Shown in pieces: positions 16,084-24,044 of a stretch of DNA of 64,000 bases; position 1 is the stretch's first letter; the number at the start of each line of letters is the position of its first letter. A model generated the notes under the pieces. The model saw nothing but the letters and a program-made list of their open reading frames with translations, was not told the DNA's origin and made no database searches. The translations under genes were made by a program, and so were the position numbers. The DNA comes from Pseudomonas sp. MWU16-30317 (GTDB taxonomy: Bacteria > Pseudomonadota > Gammaproteobacteria > Pseudomonadales > Pseudomonadaceae), in the NCBI RefSeq assembly GCF_020515695.1, contig NZ_JAIWJA010000009.1, forward strand, positions 124,001-188,000, written 5' to 3'.

Positions 16084-17994
16084 ATGCACCGTTCGATTGC
16101 CACCGTCTCCTTGAGCGGTACCCTGCCGGAAAAACTCGAAGCCATTGCCGCTGCGGGTTTCGATGGTGTCGAGATCTTTGAAAACGACCTGCTGTATTAC
16201 GACGGCAGCCCGCGTGAAGTCCGGCAGATGTGCGCCGATCTGGGCATCGACATCACCCTGTTTCAACCCTTTCGCGATTTTGAAGGTTGCCGCCGCGACA
16301 AGCTGGCGCGCAACCTGGACCGGGCCGAGCGCAAGTTCGACCTGATGCAGGAGCTCGGCACCGATCTGGTACTGGTGTGCAGCAACGCCTCCGCCGATTC
16401 GGTGGGCGACCAGCAGATTCTGGTAGACGACATGCGCCTGCTCGCCGAGCGCGCCGGCGCCCGCAATCTGCGCATCGGCTACGAAGCGCTGGCCTGGGGC
16501 CGCCATGTCAATACCTATGAGCAAGTCTGGGACATCGTCCGGCAGGCCGATCACCCGAGCCTGGGCGTATTGCTCGACAGCTTCCACACCTTGTCGCTCA
16601 AGGGCGACCCGAGCGCCATCGCCAATATCCCGGGCGACAAGATCTTCTTCGTACAAATGGCCGATGCACCAATCCTGGCCATGGACGTGCTGGAATGGAG
16701 CCGCCACTTCCGCTGCTTCCCGGGGCAGGGCGAGTTCGACCTGGCCAACTTCCTCGCGCCGATCATCAAGTCCGGCTACACCGGCCCGCTGTCGCTGGAG
16801 ATCTTCAACGACGGTTTCCGCGCTGCACCGCCGCGCGCCAACGCGGCCGATGGCCTGCGTTCGCTGCTGTACCTCGAAGAGAAAACCCGCAAGGTGCTGG
16901 AGCAGGAAGCCGAGCCGGTACCGAACATCGATATCCTCTTCTCGCCGCCCGAGGCCAGCACCTACGATGGCGTCGAATTCCTCGAGTTCGCCGTCGACGA
17001 AGCGCTGGGCGCCAAGTTGGGCCACTGGTTCCAGCGCCTGGGCTTTACCGCGTCGGGCAAGCACCGCTCCAAGGCCGTCGAGCTGTATCGCCAGGGCGAT
17101 ATCAACCTGATCCTCAACTCCGAGCCGTACTCCTTCGCCCACAGCTTCTTCGAATCCCACGGGCCGTCGCTCTGCGCCACGGCGATCCGGGTCAAGGATA
17201 GCGCCAGCGCGCTGCAACGGGCCATCGACTACCGCGGTCAGCCTTATCGCGGCCTGGTCGGCCCCAACGAGCGCCATCTGGCTGCCGTGCGCGCCCCCGA
17301 TGGCAGCCTGATCTATCTGGTCGATCAGGACGCCGACGGGCGCACCATCTACGACACCGATTTCGACATCAAGCCATTGCCGCCGAGCACCGTCGGCCTC
17401 AAACGCATCGACCACATGGCCATGGCCCTGCCGCCAGACAGCCTCGACAGCTGGGTGCTGTTCTACAAGAGCCTGCTGGACTTCAAGGCGGACGACGAGG
17501 TGGTGCTGCCTGACCCGTACGGGCTGGTCAAGAGCCGTGCGATCCGCAGCCGCTGCAGTACCATTCGACTGCCGTTGAATGTCTCGGAAAACCGCAATAC
17601 GGCGATTTCCCATGCACTGTCGACCTACCGCGGTTCGGGCGTGCATCACATCGCTTTCGATTGCGACGACATCTTCGCCGCCGTCAGCAAAGCCAAGGAG
17701 TCGGGCGTGGCATTGCTCGATATCCCGCTCAACTACTACGACGACCTGGCAGCGCGCTTCGATTTCGATGACGAATTCCTCAGCGAACTGGCGTACTACA
17801 ACGTGCTTTACGATCGTGACGCCAACGGCGGCGAGCTGTTTCACGTGTACACCGAACCGTTCGAAGATCGCTTCTTCTTCGAAATCATCCAGCGTCGCGG
17901 CGATTATGCTGGCTACGGTGCGGCAAACGTAGCGGTGCGCCTGGCTGCCATGGCCAAGGCCCGCGCCGGTGGCATCCGCCACGCAAAACTCTAA
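16084..17994 (+). CDS. quiC: 3-Dehydroshikimate dehydratase fused to an HPPD-like domain (QuiC1 type)
   Basis: A 636-residue two-domain protein. Residues 1-270 are a TIM-barrel dehydratase that converts 3-dehydroshikimate to protocatechuate; its metal ligands Glu134 (GYEALAW), Asp165 (LLDSFHT), Gln191 (FVQMAD) and Glu239 (LSLEIFND) are all present. Residues about 295-610 are a vicinal-oxygen-chelate domain like 4-hydroxyphenylpyruvate dioxygenase, with a likely iron triad His444 (IDHMAMA), His522 (VHHIAFD) and Glu600 (FFFEIIQ). The start at 16084 has GGAG upstream; the much longer open frame runs over the opposing MFS gene. The route continues to PcaHG. The role of the second domain is not settled. 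Confidence 0.95.
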   Translation: MHRSIATVSLSGTLPEKLEAIAAAGFDGVEIFENDLLYYDGSPREVRQMCADLGIDITLFQPFRDFEGCRRDKLARNLDRAERKFDLMQELGTDLVLVCSNASADSVGDQQILVDDMRLLAERAGARNLRIGYEALAWGRHVNTYEQVWDIVRQADHPSLGVLLDSFHTLSLKGDPSAIANIPGDKIFFVQMADAPILAMDVLEWSRHFRCFPGQGEFDLANFLAPIIKSGYTGPLSLEIFNDGFRAAPPRANAADGLRSLLYLEEKTRKVLEQEAEPVPNIDILFSPPEASTYDGVEFLEFAVDEALGAKLGHWFQRLGFTASGKHRSKAVELYRQGDINLILNSEPYSFAHSFFESHGPSLCATAIRVKDSASALQRAIDYRGQPYRGLVGPNERHLAAVRAPDGSLIYLVDQDADGRTIYDTDFDIKPLPPSTVGLKRIDHMAMALPPDSLDSWVLFYKSLLDFKADDEVVLPDPYGLVKSRAIRSRCSTIRLPLNVSENRNTAISHALSTYRGSGVHHIAFDCDDIFAAVSKAKESGVALLDIPLNYYDDLAARFDFDDEFLSELAYYNVLYDRDANGGELFHVYTEPFEDRFFFEIIQRRGDYAGYGAANVAVRLAAMAKARAGGIRHAKL

Positions 17995-18105
17995 GTCGAA
18001 GCGACAGCCTGCGGGGCGACGTCTGATTCAGGCGCCTGCAGGCTTCCCTTACCCCGGCCACGGACTTCATAATTGGAGCTGATTCACGTCGGCCACGAGC
18101 GCCCC

Positions 18106-18774
18106 ATGACAATAATTCAAGACCCTGGCGTCGAGCCTGCCGCGGCTCCGCGCAAATCGCGCAAGAACAACCCTGAAAAGACCCGTGAGAATATTCTGCA
18201 GGCGGCCATCACCGAGTTTGTCCTGCAAGGCTTGGCGGGCGCCCGCGTCGATGCCATCGCCGAGCGCACGCAAACCTCCAAACGCATGATCTATTACTAC
18301 TTCGGCAGCAAGGAGCAGCTCTACGTCGAGGTGCTCGAGAAGCTCTACGGTGATATCCGCAACACCGAGAACGACCTGCACCTGGCCGAACTTGATCCTG
18401 TCGAAGGGATTACCCGGCTGGTGGAATTCACCTTCGATCACCACGATCGCAATGTCGATTTCGTGCGCATCGTGTGCAACGAAAACATGCACAAGGGCGA
18501 ATACGTCAAACAGTCCGAGACGATCCGTTCGATGAACAAGAGCGTGTTGCTGGCGCTGGACGAGATATTGCTGCGAGGGGCCAAGCTGGGGGTCTTTCGC
18601 GGTGGTTTGCAGGCGATCGATGTACACCTGCTGATCAGTTCGTTCTGCTTCTATCGAGTGTCCAACCGCCACACCTTTGGCGAGTTGTTCCAGGTGGACT
18701 TCGGCGATGCGCAGTTGCGCCAGAGCCATCGGCAGATGATCTGCGATTCGGTGCTGCGGTATTTGCTGGTTTAG
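18106..18774 (+). CDS. TetR-family regulator, probable controller of the quinate/shikimate genes
   Basis: A 222-residue protein with an N-terminal helix-turn-helix (residues about 27-75: TRENILQAAITEF, VDAIAERTQTSKRMIYYYFGSKEQLY) and a helical ligand domain containing FDHHDRNVDFVRIVCNEN and ALDEILLRGAKLGVF. The ATG at 18106 is used; an in-frame TTG at 18073 is less likely. It lies between quiC and the convergent dehydrogenase gene. Repeats of ACTAACC in the promoters on each side fit control of transport, dehydratase and dehydrogenase. The ligand is unknown, probably a hydroaromatic acid. Confidence 0.88.
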   Translation: MTIIQDPGVEPAAAPRKSRKNNPEKTRENILQAAITEFVLQGLAGARVDAIAERTQTSKRMIYYYFGSKEQLYVEVLEKLYGDIRNTENDLHLAELDPVEGITRLVEFTFDHHDRNVDFVRIVCNENMHKGEYVKQSETIRSMNKSVLLALDEILLRGAKLGVFRGGLQAIDVHLLISSFCFYRVSNRHTFGELFQVDFGDAQLRQSHRQMICDSVLRYLLV

Positions 18775-18807
18775 TCCGCCAATCTACGATGATGCGGCGG
18801 GCCCATG

Positions 18808-18869
18808 CGCGGGCAGAGCCCGCTCCCACAGGTGCACGCGATACCCTGTGGGAGCGGGTTCTGCCCGCG
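18808..18869. repeat. REP pair, CTGCCCGCG variant
   Basis: Inverted arms at 18808-18830 and 18847-18869, 23 bases each with one or two mismatches, lie between the convergent TetR and dehydrogenase genes. Confidence 0.88.
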
Positions 18870-18879
18870 AAAGGGATGA

Positions 18880-19740
18880 TCAGCCATTCATGCTATTGAA
18901 GTGCTCGACCATCCGTTGGGCATCGGGCTCGATGCCACTGAACAGCTCGAACGCCTTGACCGCCTGGAACACCGCCATGGTGCCGCCGTCGAGGGTCCGT
19001 GCACCCAGCGCCCGGGCTTCGCGCAGCAGTTCGGTTTCCAGCGGGAAGTAGACGATCTCCGCTACCCACAAGTCGGCGCGCAGCAACGCCTTGGGTACTG
19101 GCATGCCCGGCAGTTTGGCCATGCCCATGGGCGTGGTGTTGACCAGGCCGTCGGCGGCGCCGACGCTGGCGCTCAGGTCGGTGCCGAGCACCGCGCGCTG
19201 GCCGCTGAAATGCTCATTGATGTTGTCGACCAGTGCCTGGGCACGGCTGGCTTCGACGTCGAAAATCGTCAGTTGCTGCACACCTTCGGCGATCAGCGCA
19301 TGAGCCACGGCCGCACCGGCGCCGCCTGCGCCCATTTGCACCACGCGTTCACGGGCGACACCGGCCATGCCGCGCTTGAAGCCTTCGCCAAAGCCGAGGC
19401 AGTCCGTGTTGTGGCCGACGCGTTTACCGTCCTTGAGCACCACGGTATTGACCGCGCCGATGCCGCGGGCTTCGGCGGACAGGTCGTCGAGCAGGGGGAT
19501 GATCGCCTGCTTGCAAGGGAAGGTGATGTTCAGGCCGGTATAGCTCATGCGCTCGGCGGCGGTGAGCAGTTCTTCGAGGTGACTGGTGTCGAGTTGCAGC
19601 TTGTCGAGGTCGATCAGCCGATACAGATAGCCCAGGCCCTGGGCGGCACCTTCCTGCTCGTGCAGGGCAGGGGTACGGGACAACTGGATGCCGGCGCCGA
19701 TCAGGCCGGCCAGGACGCTGGCTTTTTTATTCTGGGACAT
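18880..19740 (-). CDS. NAD-type quinate/shikimate dehydrogenase (QsuD-like AroE paralogue)
   Basis: A 286-residue member of the shikimate dehydrogenase family. The substrate loop reads SRTPALHE rather than the biosynthetic S-K/L-S-P, and the catalytic pair is Lys77 (NITFPCKQA) and Asp113 (GHNTDCLGF). GAGGAGAAV is the dinucleotide loop; no basic residue typical of strong NADPH preference follows the second strand (IFDVEASRA). This pattern resembles Corynebacterium QsuD, which oxidises quinate and shikimate with NAD. It would give 3-dehydroquinate or 3-dehydroshikimate for QuiC. The ATG at 19740 has AAAGG upstream; the frame's further extension lacks homology. Confidence 0.9.
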   Translation of the reverse strand: MSQNKKASVLAGLIGAGIQLSRTPALHEQEGAAQGLGYLYRLIDLDKLQLDTSHLEELLTAAERMSYTGLNITFPCKQAIIPLLDDLSAEARGIGAVNTVVLKDGKRVGHNTDCLGFGEGFKRGMAGVARERVVQMGAGGAGAAVAHALIAEGVQQLTIFDVEASRAQALVDNINEHFSGQRAVLGTDLSASVGAADGLVNTTPMGMAKLPGMPVPKALLRADLWVAEIVYFPLETELLREARALGARTLDGGTMAVFQAVKAFELFSGIEPDAQRMVEHFNSMNG

Positions 19741-19889
19741 ACACGAATGCCTTTGTTGGTTCCAAGTGGCCGGCCGGCGAGGGCCGTGGGAGTGCCACAC
19801 GAGCGCAGACGGACGAGCGTCCACGCCATTGTTATTTTGGGTTCCTGCGGACAGGTTCACGGGCGACAAGGCGCTTGCCAGTAAATTGT

Positions 19890-19903
19890 ACTAACCAGTT
19901 AAT
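19890..19903. promoter_or_regulatory. Candidate TetR operator ACTAACCAGTTAAT
   Basis: TAAC and GTTA arms flank CA, and the left half ACTAACC is identical to the site at 15915. It lies about 150 bases upstream of the dehydrogenase start, within an AT-rich promoter-like stretch. Confidence 0.48.
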
Positions 19904-20393
19904 TTGGTCAAATGATTTCGTGTGAATTCGGAGTGGGCTTTGATGCGATTGGCTTGTTCGGCCGGTATCCATTTGGTATGACCCCGGATATCACGTTGGT
20001 CATGCAAGCCGCACCGTACGGAGTCACAACTGCCAGTCGAGTTGCCGGCGATCGGGATCGGTGTGTTCTCCGGGCCAGGTGCTACGGATGTCGATCTGCC
20101 GACCTTTGCTTGAATGCCCGCTAGGTTGAATGCGGGCAGGGGGCGGATGATGCTCGACAGGTCGTTGCTGGGTGGGCATTATTGATGTTGTTGGCGGTGA
20201 GGACCGACATGCTCAGAGTTCGCTCATTTCCAGTTATCCCATTGTGGTTTTTAATTTCAAGTGATGGAAGTGATGTCGAGTGCCGATGCGCTGCTAATCA
20301 AGAATTCCGGTCTCCGATGCCACGCACAAAGCCGTTGCTGCACCAGATAAAAATCCTGAGAGTACCTTGTTACCACACCTCCGTTATGGTTTT
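19904..20393. other. Gene-poor AT-rich stretch with a possible decayed gene end
   Basis: No intact gene is supported. On the plus strand a frame reading LPVELPAIGIGVFSGPG and ending in a stop at 20111-20113 looks protein-like. It is followed at once by a hairpin (TGCCCGC 20115-20121, GCGGGCA 20132-20138). The bases upstream read sensibly only in another frame (GFDAIGLFGRYPFGMTPD), as if a frameshift had split the tail of an older gene. I do not recognise the family. Confidence 0.3.
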
Positions 20394-20783
20394 TTAGTCG
20401 TATAAGTCGAAACCGTACTTCCCCACTAAGTAGGTCAATATAAGGCTGAAGATCAGTCCTATACGAGTGCAGTACAGTATTTTTAATAGTCGTTTGATAT
20501 GCGGCGGCAGATTCTGTAGGTCCTGATCGTTTATTTCGGCTCGGTCAACGTGCCCAGACGGGAAGGTCACGCATGCTGCTAATGTGCCGATATACCGAAA
20601 ATACTTAATAATGATGTCATGTTTGGAGGGGGTATTTAATTTTATCAGTGGTGAGTTGGGAAAGTAATCGGCAAGTTCAGTGGTTCTTGTTTTGGCTATG
20701 TAGAGTGCTATTGCCAGCCAAATTAGCATGCCCAGTAGTATGATGGCGCCAATGCAAGCATGAATGAGATACGGGGTACTCAT
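20394..20783 (-). CDS. Small membrane protein, probable immunity protein of the PAAR effector
   Basis: A 129-residue protein with a long N-terminal hydrophobic segment (residues about 7-28), another near 66-76 and a third near 106-122 (GLIFSLILTYLVG), with no recognised domain. Its ATG overlaps the effector stop (ATGA at 20780-20783), so the two are translationally coupled. Small inner-membrane proteins directly downstream of pore-forming type VI effectors are usually their immunity proteins, and I infer that role here. Base composition is clearly AT-richer than the chromosome around it, which suggests transfer. Confidence 0.65.
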   Translation of the reverse strand: MSTPYLIHACIGAIILLGMLIWLAIALYIAKTRTTELADYFPNSPLIKLNTPSKHDIIIKYFRYIGTLAACVTFPSGHVDRAEINDQDLQNLPPHIKRLLKILYCTRIGLIFSLILTYLVGKYGFDLYD

Positions 20784-22180
20784 TTGGTTGTCCTATAGAT
20801 GATATCACCGGTAGCGGAGCCAATTTTCTCACCAAACAAACCGAGTCCGTAAGTTGCGCCGCCTACCACTACTAGCGCGCATGCTATACCTCCCGCCGTC
20901 GCCGTAGCAGCGCCAATTCCAATACAGAGTGTGGTTGCTTCGGCTGAAATGCCTGTGGCAGCAATGACACCAGCTAGGGTACCTCCTATAAAGCCACCGG
21001 TTTCAGTAAACTTGATTCGTTCACACGCTGCGGACTCTCCAGCAGTGCAAACGGCTTGGACTTTGCTATAGGATGCGCCTGCTCCTACCGCGACGCCGAT
21101 CCAGCCACCGGCCTGGATTATTTTTGTGGCAGTCGCTACTCCTTGTAGGTGCGTCGCATACCCAGGAATTTGTCCTGGGGCGCCCACCTTGGTCCAGTGA
21201 TGCACCAAACTACGGGTAGAAATTCCGAGCGCAGCCTTAAGATTTTGATGCTCGGAAAATCCCGCGATGTTACGAGTGAATAACCCCAAGCGAGAATGAA
21301 GTTGTGCCATTAAAATCTTTCGCTCGGCAAAAAATGCAGAAGAGCGTAGATGACCGTCACGCAGGAATGCGTCCTGATGGAGAGTCTCAATTTTTTTGAG
21401 TAGCGCCGCAAGCTCCTGAAGATACTTGGCATACATTGCTGTGCCCGCGCTCACCGATGTCGAGCTATAACTCAAAAACGTAGCGATCTCTTCTCTGTGC
21501 TTCATCATGAAATTGGCGTCTTCCGGGCTTAGCCTTTCGAGCACCTCATTGGCACTGGCCGCCGCGCTCATCAGCACGGCCTCTTCCCGAGTACAGCGAT
21601 GATTGTTGGGATCACTCAGGACTATGATCGAACCGGCCTTGACCAGATACGGCCCGGAATTAAGCGCGTTGAACTTGTCCAACACTGCCTTGCTGGGCGA
21701 GGTGAGCAGTCGCGCCCCTAATAAATGTCGGGGGATGTTGGTTTCCACAATGTGAAAGCCCGGCTCTTCGCCTGTGCCTGCGCCAGTGGCAACGGGGGGC
21801 GCGACAGTGCTGTGAGGTGTTTGGGCGTTTGCAGCGTATACCCGTGAGCCGACAGACTCGGCAACCGCAGGTGCCGCCAGCCGGACTCCCGGCGCAGCGC
21901 TGTAATCAGACTCGTAGCGAACATCCTTTGAGGGGTACAACGTCGCGCGGCATGGGCAGCCGCTGATGCTGTCGAGGTTGCCAGCCACAAGCTTGCCGCT
22001 GCTGGTCATGTAGTGTATGCCGCCCAGTATTCGGTAAACCTTGCCGTCCTTGCCGCACGAGACTTGATCGCCCTCACGGGCTCGGAGGATGCCGAACATG
22101 TTGACCAGGGAATCCCCCTCAAGAACCCGCCCACCACAGCTGGTCTTGTCGCCCACACCGATCATGAATCCGGTCGCCAT
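20780..22180 (-). CDS. PAAR-domain effector with glycine-zipper, probably pore-forming, C-terminus
   Basis: A 466-residue modular protein. Residues 1-85 are a PAAR domain (GVGDKTSCGGRV, AREGDQVSCG, SISGCPC) that caps the VgrG spike of a type VI secretion system. Residues about 140-192 form a LysM-like or linker fold (NALNSGPYLVKAGSIIVLSDP). Residues 195-330 are helical. Residues 357-460 are glycine- and alanine-rich hydrophobic helices (GGWIGVAVGAGAS, ETGGFIGGTLAGV, GGIACALVVVGGA), like glycine-zipper pore formers. The ATG at 22180 follows AGAGAGGGA; 62 further upstream codons are open but unlike PAAR. It is coupled to the small membrane protein downstream. No VgrG or other type VI gene is nearby. 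Confidence 0.8.
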   Translation of the reverse strand: MATGFMIGVGDKTSCGGRVLEGDSLVNMFGILRAREGDQVSCGKDGKVYRILGGIHYMTSSGKLVAGNLDSISGCPCRATLYPSKDVRYESDYSAAPGVRLAAPAVAESVGSRVYAANAQTPHSTVAPPVATGAGTGEEPGFHIVETNIPRHLLGARLLTSPSKAVLDKFNALNSGPYLVKAGSIIVLSDPNNHRCTREEAVLMSAAASANEVLERLSPEDANFMMKHREEIATFLSYSSTSVSAGTAMYAKYLQELAALLKKIETLHQDAFLRDGHLRSSAFFAERKILMAQLHSRLGLFTRNIAGFSEHQNLKAALGISTRSLVHHWTKVGAPGQIPGYATHLQGVATATKIIQAGGWIGVAVGAGASYSKVQAVCTAGESAACERIKFTETGGFIGGTLAGVIAATGISAEATTLCIGIGAATATAGGIACALVVVGGATYGLGLFGEKIGSATGDIIYRTTK

Positions 22181-22212
22181 GAAATCCCTCTCTCGCTTTT
22201 GGGTTTTTAGAG

Positions 22213-22270
22213 GGACAAGGCTAGAAAAATCTGCAGGGCGTTGATATGAGAACAATCTGATTTTTGCGGG
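22213..22270. repeat. Promoter-like segment duplicated upstream of the PAAR effector
   Basis: About 58 bases here align with 22769-22830 upstream of the other PAAR gene. Shared blocks include CAAGGCTAG and TATGAGAACAATCTGATTTT, in the same order and at the same distance from each start codon. On the coding strand they read CAGATTGTTCTCATA then CTAGCCTTG. Confidence 0.75.
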
Positions 22271-22390
22271 GATTTTTCCTGTTTGTTCAGGCGATCCAGC
22301 AGGTAGACGGCTGCGCACGGCTTCCACGATCAAGCCCGCTGACCATTGATGCATCCTCGGGCCCATCGCACAGCGCTCGCCTTCACCTTT

Positions 22391-22738
22391 TCAATCAGCA
22401 GCTTCAGTAAGGCGAGCGGGGGCCGGTATTGGATCACTGACCGGGGTCACAGTGCCCGTATCGCTGTCGTATCCAAACGCAGAATTTATCGGTATCAACT
22501 TCGCGTCACATGGACAGCCGCTGAGGCTATGCAGCGTGCCAGCGACGTTCGTACCTGCGACCTTGATGCCGGAATAACCACCGGCGATCGGATAAGTCCT
22601 ACCGTCTTTGCCACAAGAAACTGGGTCCCCCTCACGTGCCAGCGGCGCACCTTCCATCAACCAGCCGTGAAATCCATCCAGTACTCGACCGCCGCAGGTC
22701 GTCTTGTCACCTGCGCGAAGACAATGTCCCCATTCCAT
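22391..22738 (-). CDS. Stand-alone PAAR-domain protein
   Basis: A 115-residue protein that is almost only a PAAR domain: RAGDKTTCGGRV, AREGDPVSCGKDG, LHSLSGCPC. A short proline-rich tail ends at EAAD. It is clearly paralogous to the N-terminus of the downstream effector. It may cap VgrG on its own, or be a truncated effector that lost its toxin. The frame stays open after its TGA all the way into the downstream effector. AGAGGGAAACATC precedes the ATG. Confidence 0.82.
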   Translation of the reverse strand: MEWGHCLRAGDKTTCGGRVLDGFHGWLMEGAPLAREGDPVSCGKDGRTYPIAGGYSGIKVAGTNVAGTLHSLSGCPCDAKLIPINSAFGYDSDTGTVTPVSDPIPAPARLTEAAD

Positions 22739-22768
22739 GATGTTTCCCTCTGATCTTTATTTATGCAG

Positions 22769-22830
22769 AGACCAAGGCTAGGAAAGTTGGGCAGAGATGA
22801 CTATGAGAACAATCTGATTTTTGCAGCGGA
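22769..22830. repeat. Promoter-like segment duplicated upstream of the stand-alone PAAR gene
   Basis: Partner of the copy at 22213-22270. The identical core is TATGAGAACAATCTGATTTT followed by TGC. Conservation of a non-coding segment at equal distance from both start codons points to a shared regulatory site or a recent tandem duplication. Confidence 0.75.
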
Positions 22831-22958
22831 AATTGACGCGGAGATATCGAGTAGAACCGGCCTGATGGGCGAATCATTTGAGCCGCAGGCCAGCGCGGAT
22901 TCATGACCAGCGTTGCAGGCAACCGTTGCAAGGGCGCAGTCCTCGCAACGGCATTCGA

Positions 22959-24044
22959 TCAACGCCTGACCAGCATCACGCCCGATTCCATATGGTGGGT
23001 ATACGGAAACTGGTCAAACAACGCACAGCGCTCGATCCGATGGGTGTCGTGCAGTTGCGCGATATTCTGCGCCAGGGTCTCCGGGTTGCAGGAGATGTAC
23101 AGGATGTTGTCGAAGCGCCGGGTCAGCTCGCAGGTGTCCGGATCCATGCCGGCGCGGGGCGGGTCGACGAATACGCTGGCGAAGTTGTAGCTCTTGAGGT
23201 CCACGCCTTCGAGACGGCGGAACGGCCGCACTTCATTCAGTGCTTGGGTCAGTTCTTCGGCGGACAGGCGTACCAGGGTGACGTTATCCACGCCATTGTC
23301 AGCCAGGTTGTGCAGCGCGGCGTTCACGGACGTCTTGCTGATTTCGGTGGCCAGCACTTTACCCACTCGGGTCGCCAGGGGCAGGGTGAAGTTGCCGTTG
23401 CCACAGTACAGCTCCAGCAGGTCATCCTGGCGCTCGCCCAAGGCATCGAAGGCCCAGCTCAGCATCTTCTGGTTGACCGTGCCGTTGGGCTGGGTGAACG
23501 CGCCTTCGGGCTGGCGGTAACGGAAGGTGCGACCACCGACCTGCAGCTCCTCGACCGCGTAATCGCGGCCGATCACCACACGTTTGCCTTTGGAGCGGCC
23601 AATGATGCTGACGTCCAGTTCCTGCGCGAGTTGCTCGGCGGCGGCGTGCCAGTGCTCGTCGAGCGGGCGGTGATAGCACAGCGTGACCATGGCATCGCCG
23701 GCCAGTGTAGTGAGGAACTCGACCTGAAACAGTTTGTTGCTCAGCGCTGCATTGCCCTGCCAGGCCGCCTTGAGGCGCGGCATCAAGTCGTTGATGCGCA
23801 GGCTGGCGATGGGGAACTGTTCGAAAAAGATCGGCGTGTTTTTGTCGCCCGGCGCGAACATCGCGTACAGGCGCTGGCCGTCTTCGCGCCACAGGCGAAA
23901 CTCGGCGCGCAGCCGATAGTGCTCGCGCGGCGAGTCGTACACGCTCGGCTCGGGGGCATCGAAAGGCGCCAGCAGTTCACGCAGGCGCGCGACCTTGGCC
24001 TGCAGTTGGGCGTCGTAGCTCGAGGGATCGAAGACAGCACTCAT
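22959..24044 (-). CDS. trmA: tRNA (uracil-5-)-methyltransferase
   Basis: A 361-residue SAM-dependent enzyme that makes ribothymidine at position 54 of the T loop. LELYCGNGNFTLPLA is the SAM-binding motif, FVDPPRAGMD is the conserved DPPR block, and SCNPETL holds the nucleophilic cysteine. The base glutamate is in HHMESGVML near the C-terminus. Length equals the usual TrmA (about 365). Its start overlaps the azgA stop (ATGA at 24041-24044), so it is translated from the azgA transcript. Confidence 0.96.
   Translation of the reverse strand: MSAVFDPSSYDAQLQAKVARLRELLAPFDAPEPSVYDSPREHYRLRAEFRLWREDGQRLYAMFAPGDKNTPIFFEQFPIASLRINDLMPRLKAAWQGNAALSNKLFQVEFLTTLAGDAMVTLCYHRPLDEHWHAAAEQLAQELDVSIIGRSKGKRVVIGRDYAVEELQVGGRTFRYRQPEGAFTQPNGTVNQKMLSWAFDALGERQDDLLELYCGNGNFTLPLATRVGKVLATEISKTSVNAALHNLADNGVDNVTLVRLSAEELTQALNEVRPFRRLEGVDLKSYNFASVFVDPPRAGMDPDTCELTRRFDNILYISCNPETLAQNIAQLHDTHRIERCALFDQFPYTHHMESGVMLVRR

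Noticed and set aside
16060..17982. 640-residue open frame antisense to quiC
   Set aside because: It mirrors quiC in a codon phase that stays open in GC-rich DNA; low-complexity composition, no motifs and no ribosome site.
22391..22393. Selenocysteine or programmed read-through at the TGA between PAAR frames
   Set aside because: No stem-loop of selenocysteine type is evident, and a second promoter-like segment plus ribosome site precede the downstream gene.
19741..22958. A type VI secretion gene cluster
   Set aside because: Only PAAR-type proteins and the small membrane protein are present; no VgrG, Hcp, sheath, ATPase or membrane-complex genes.
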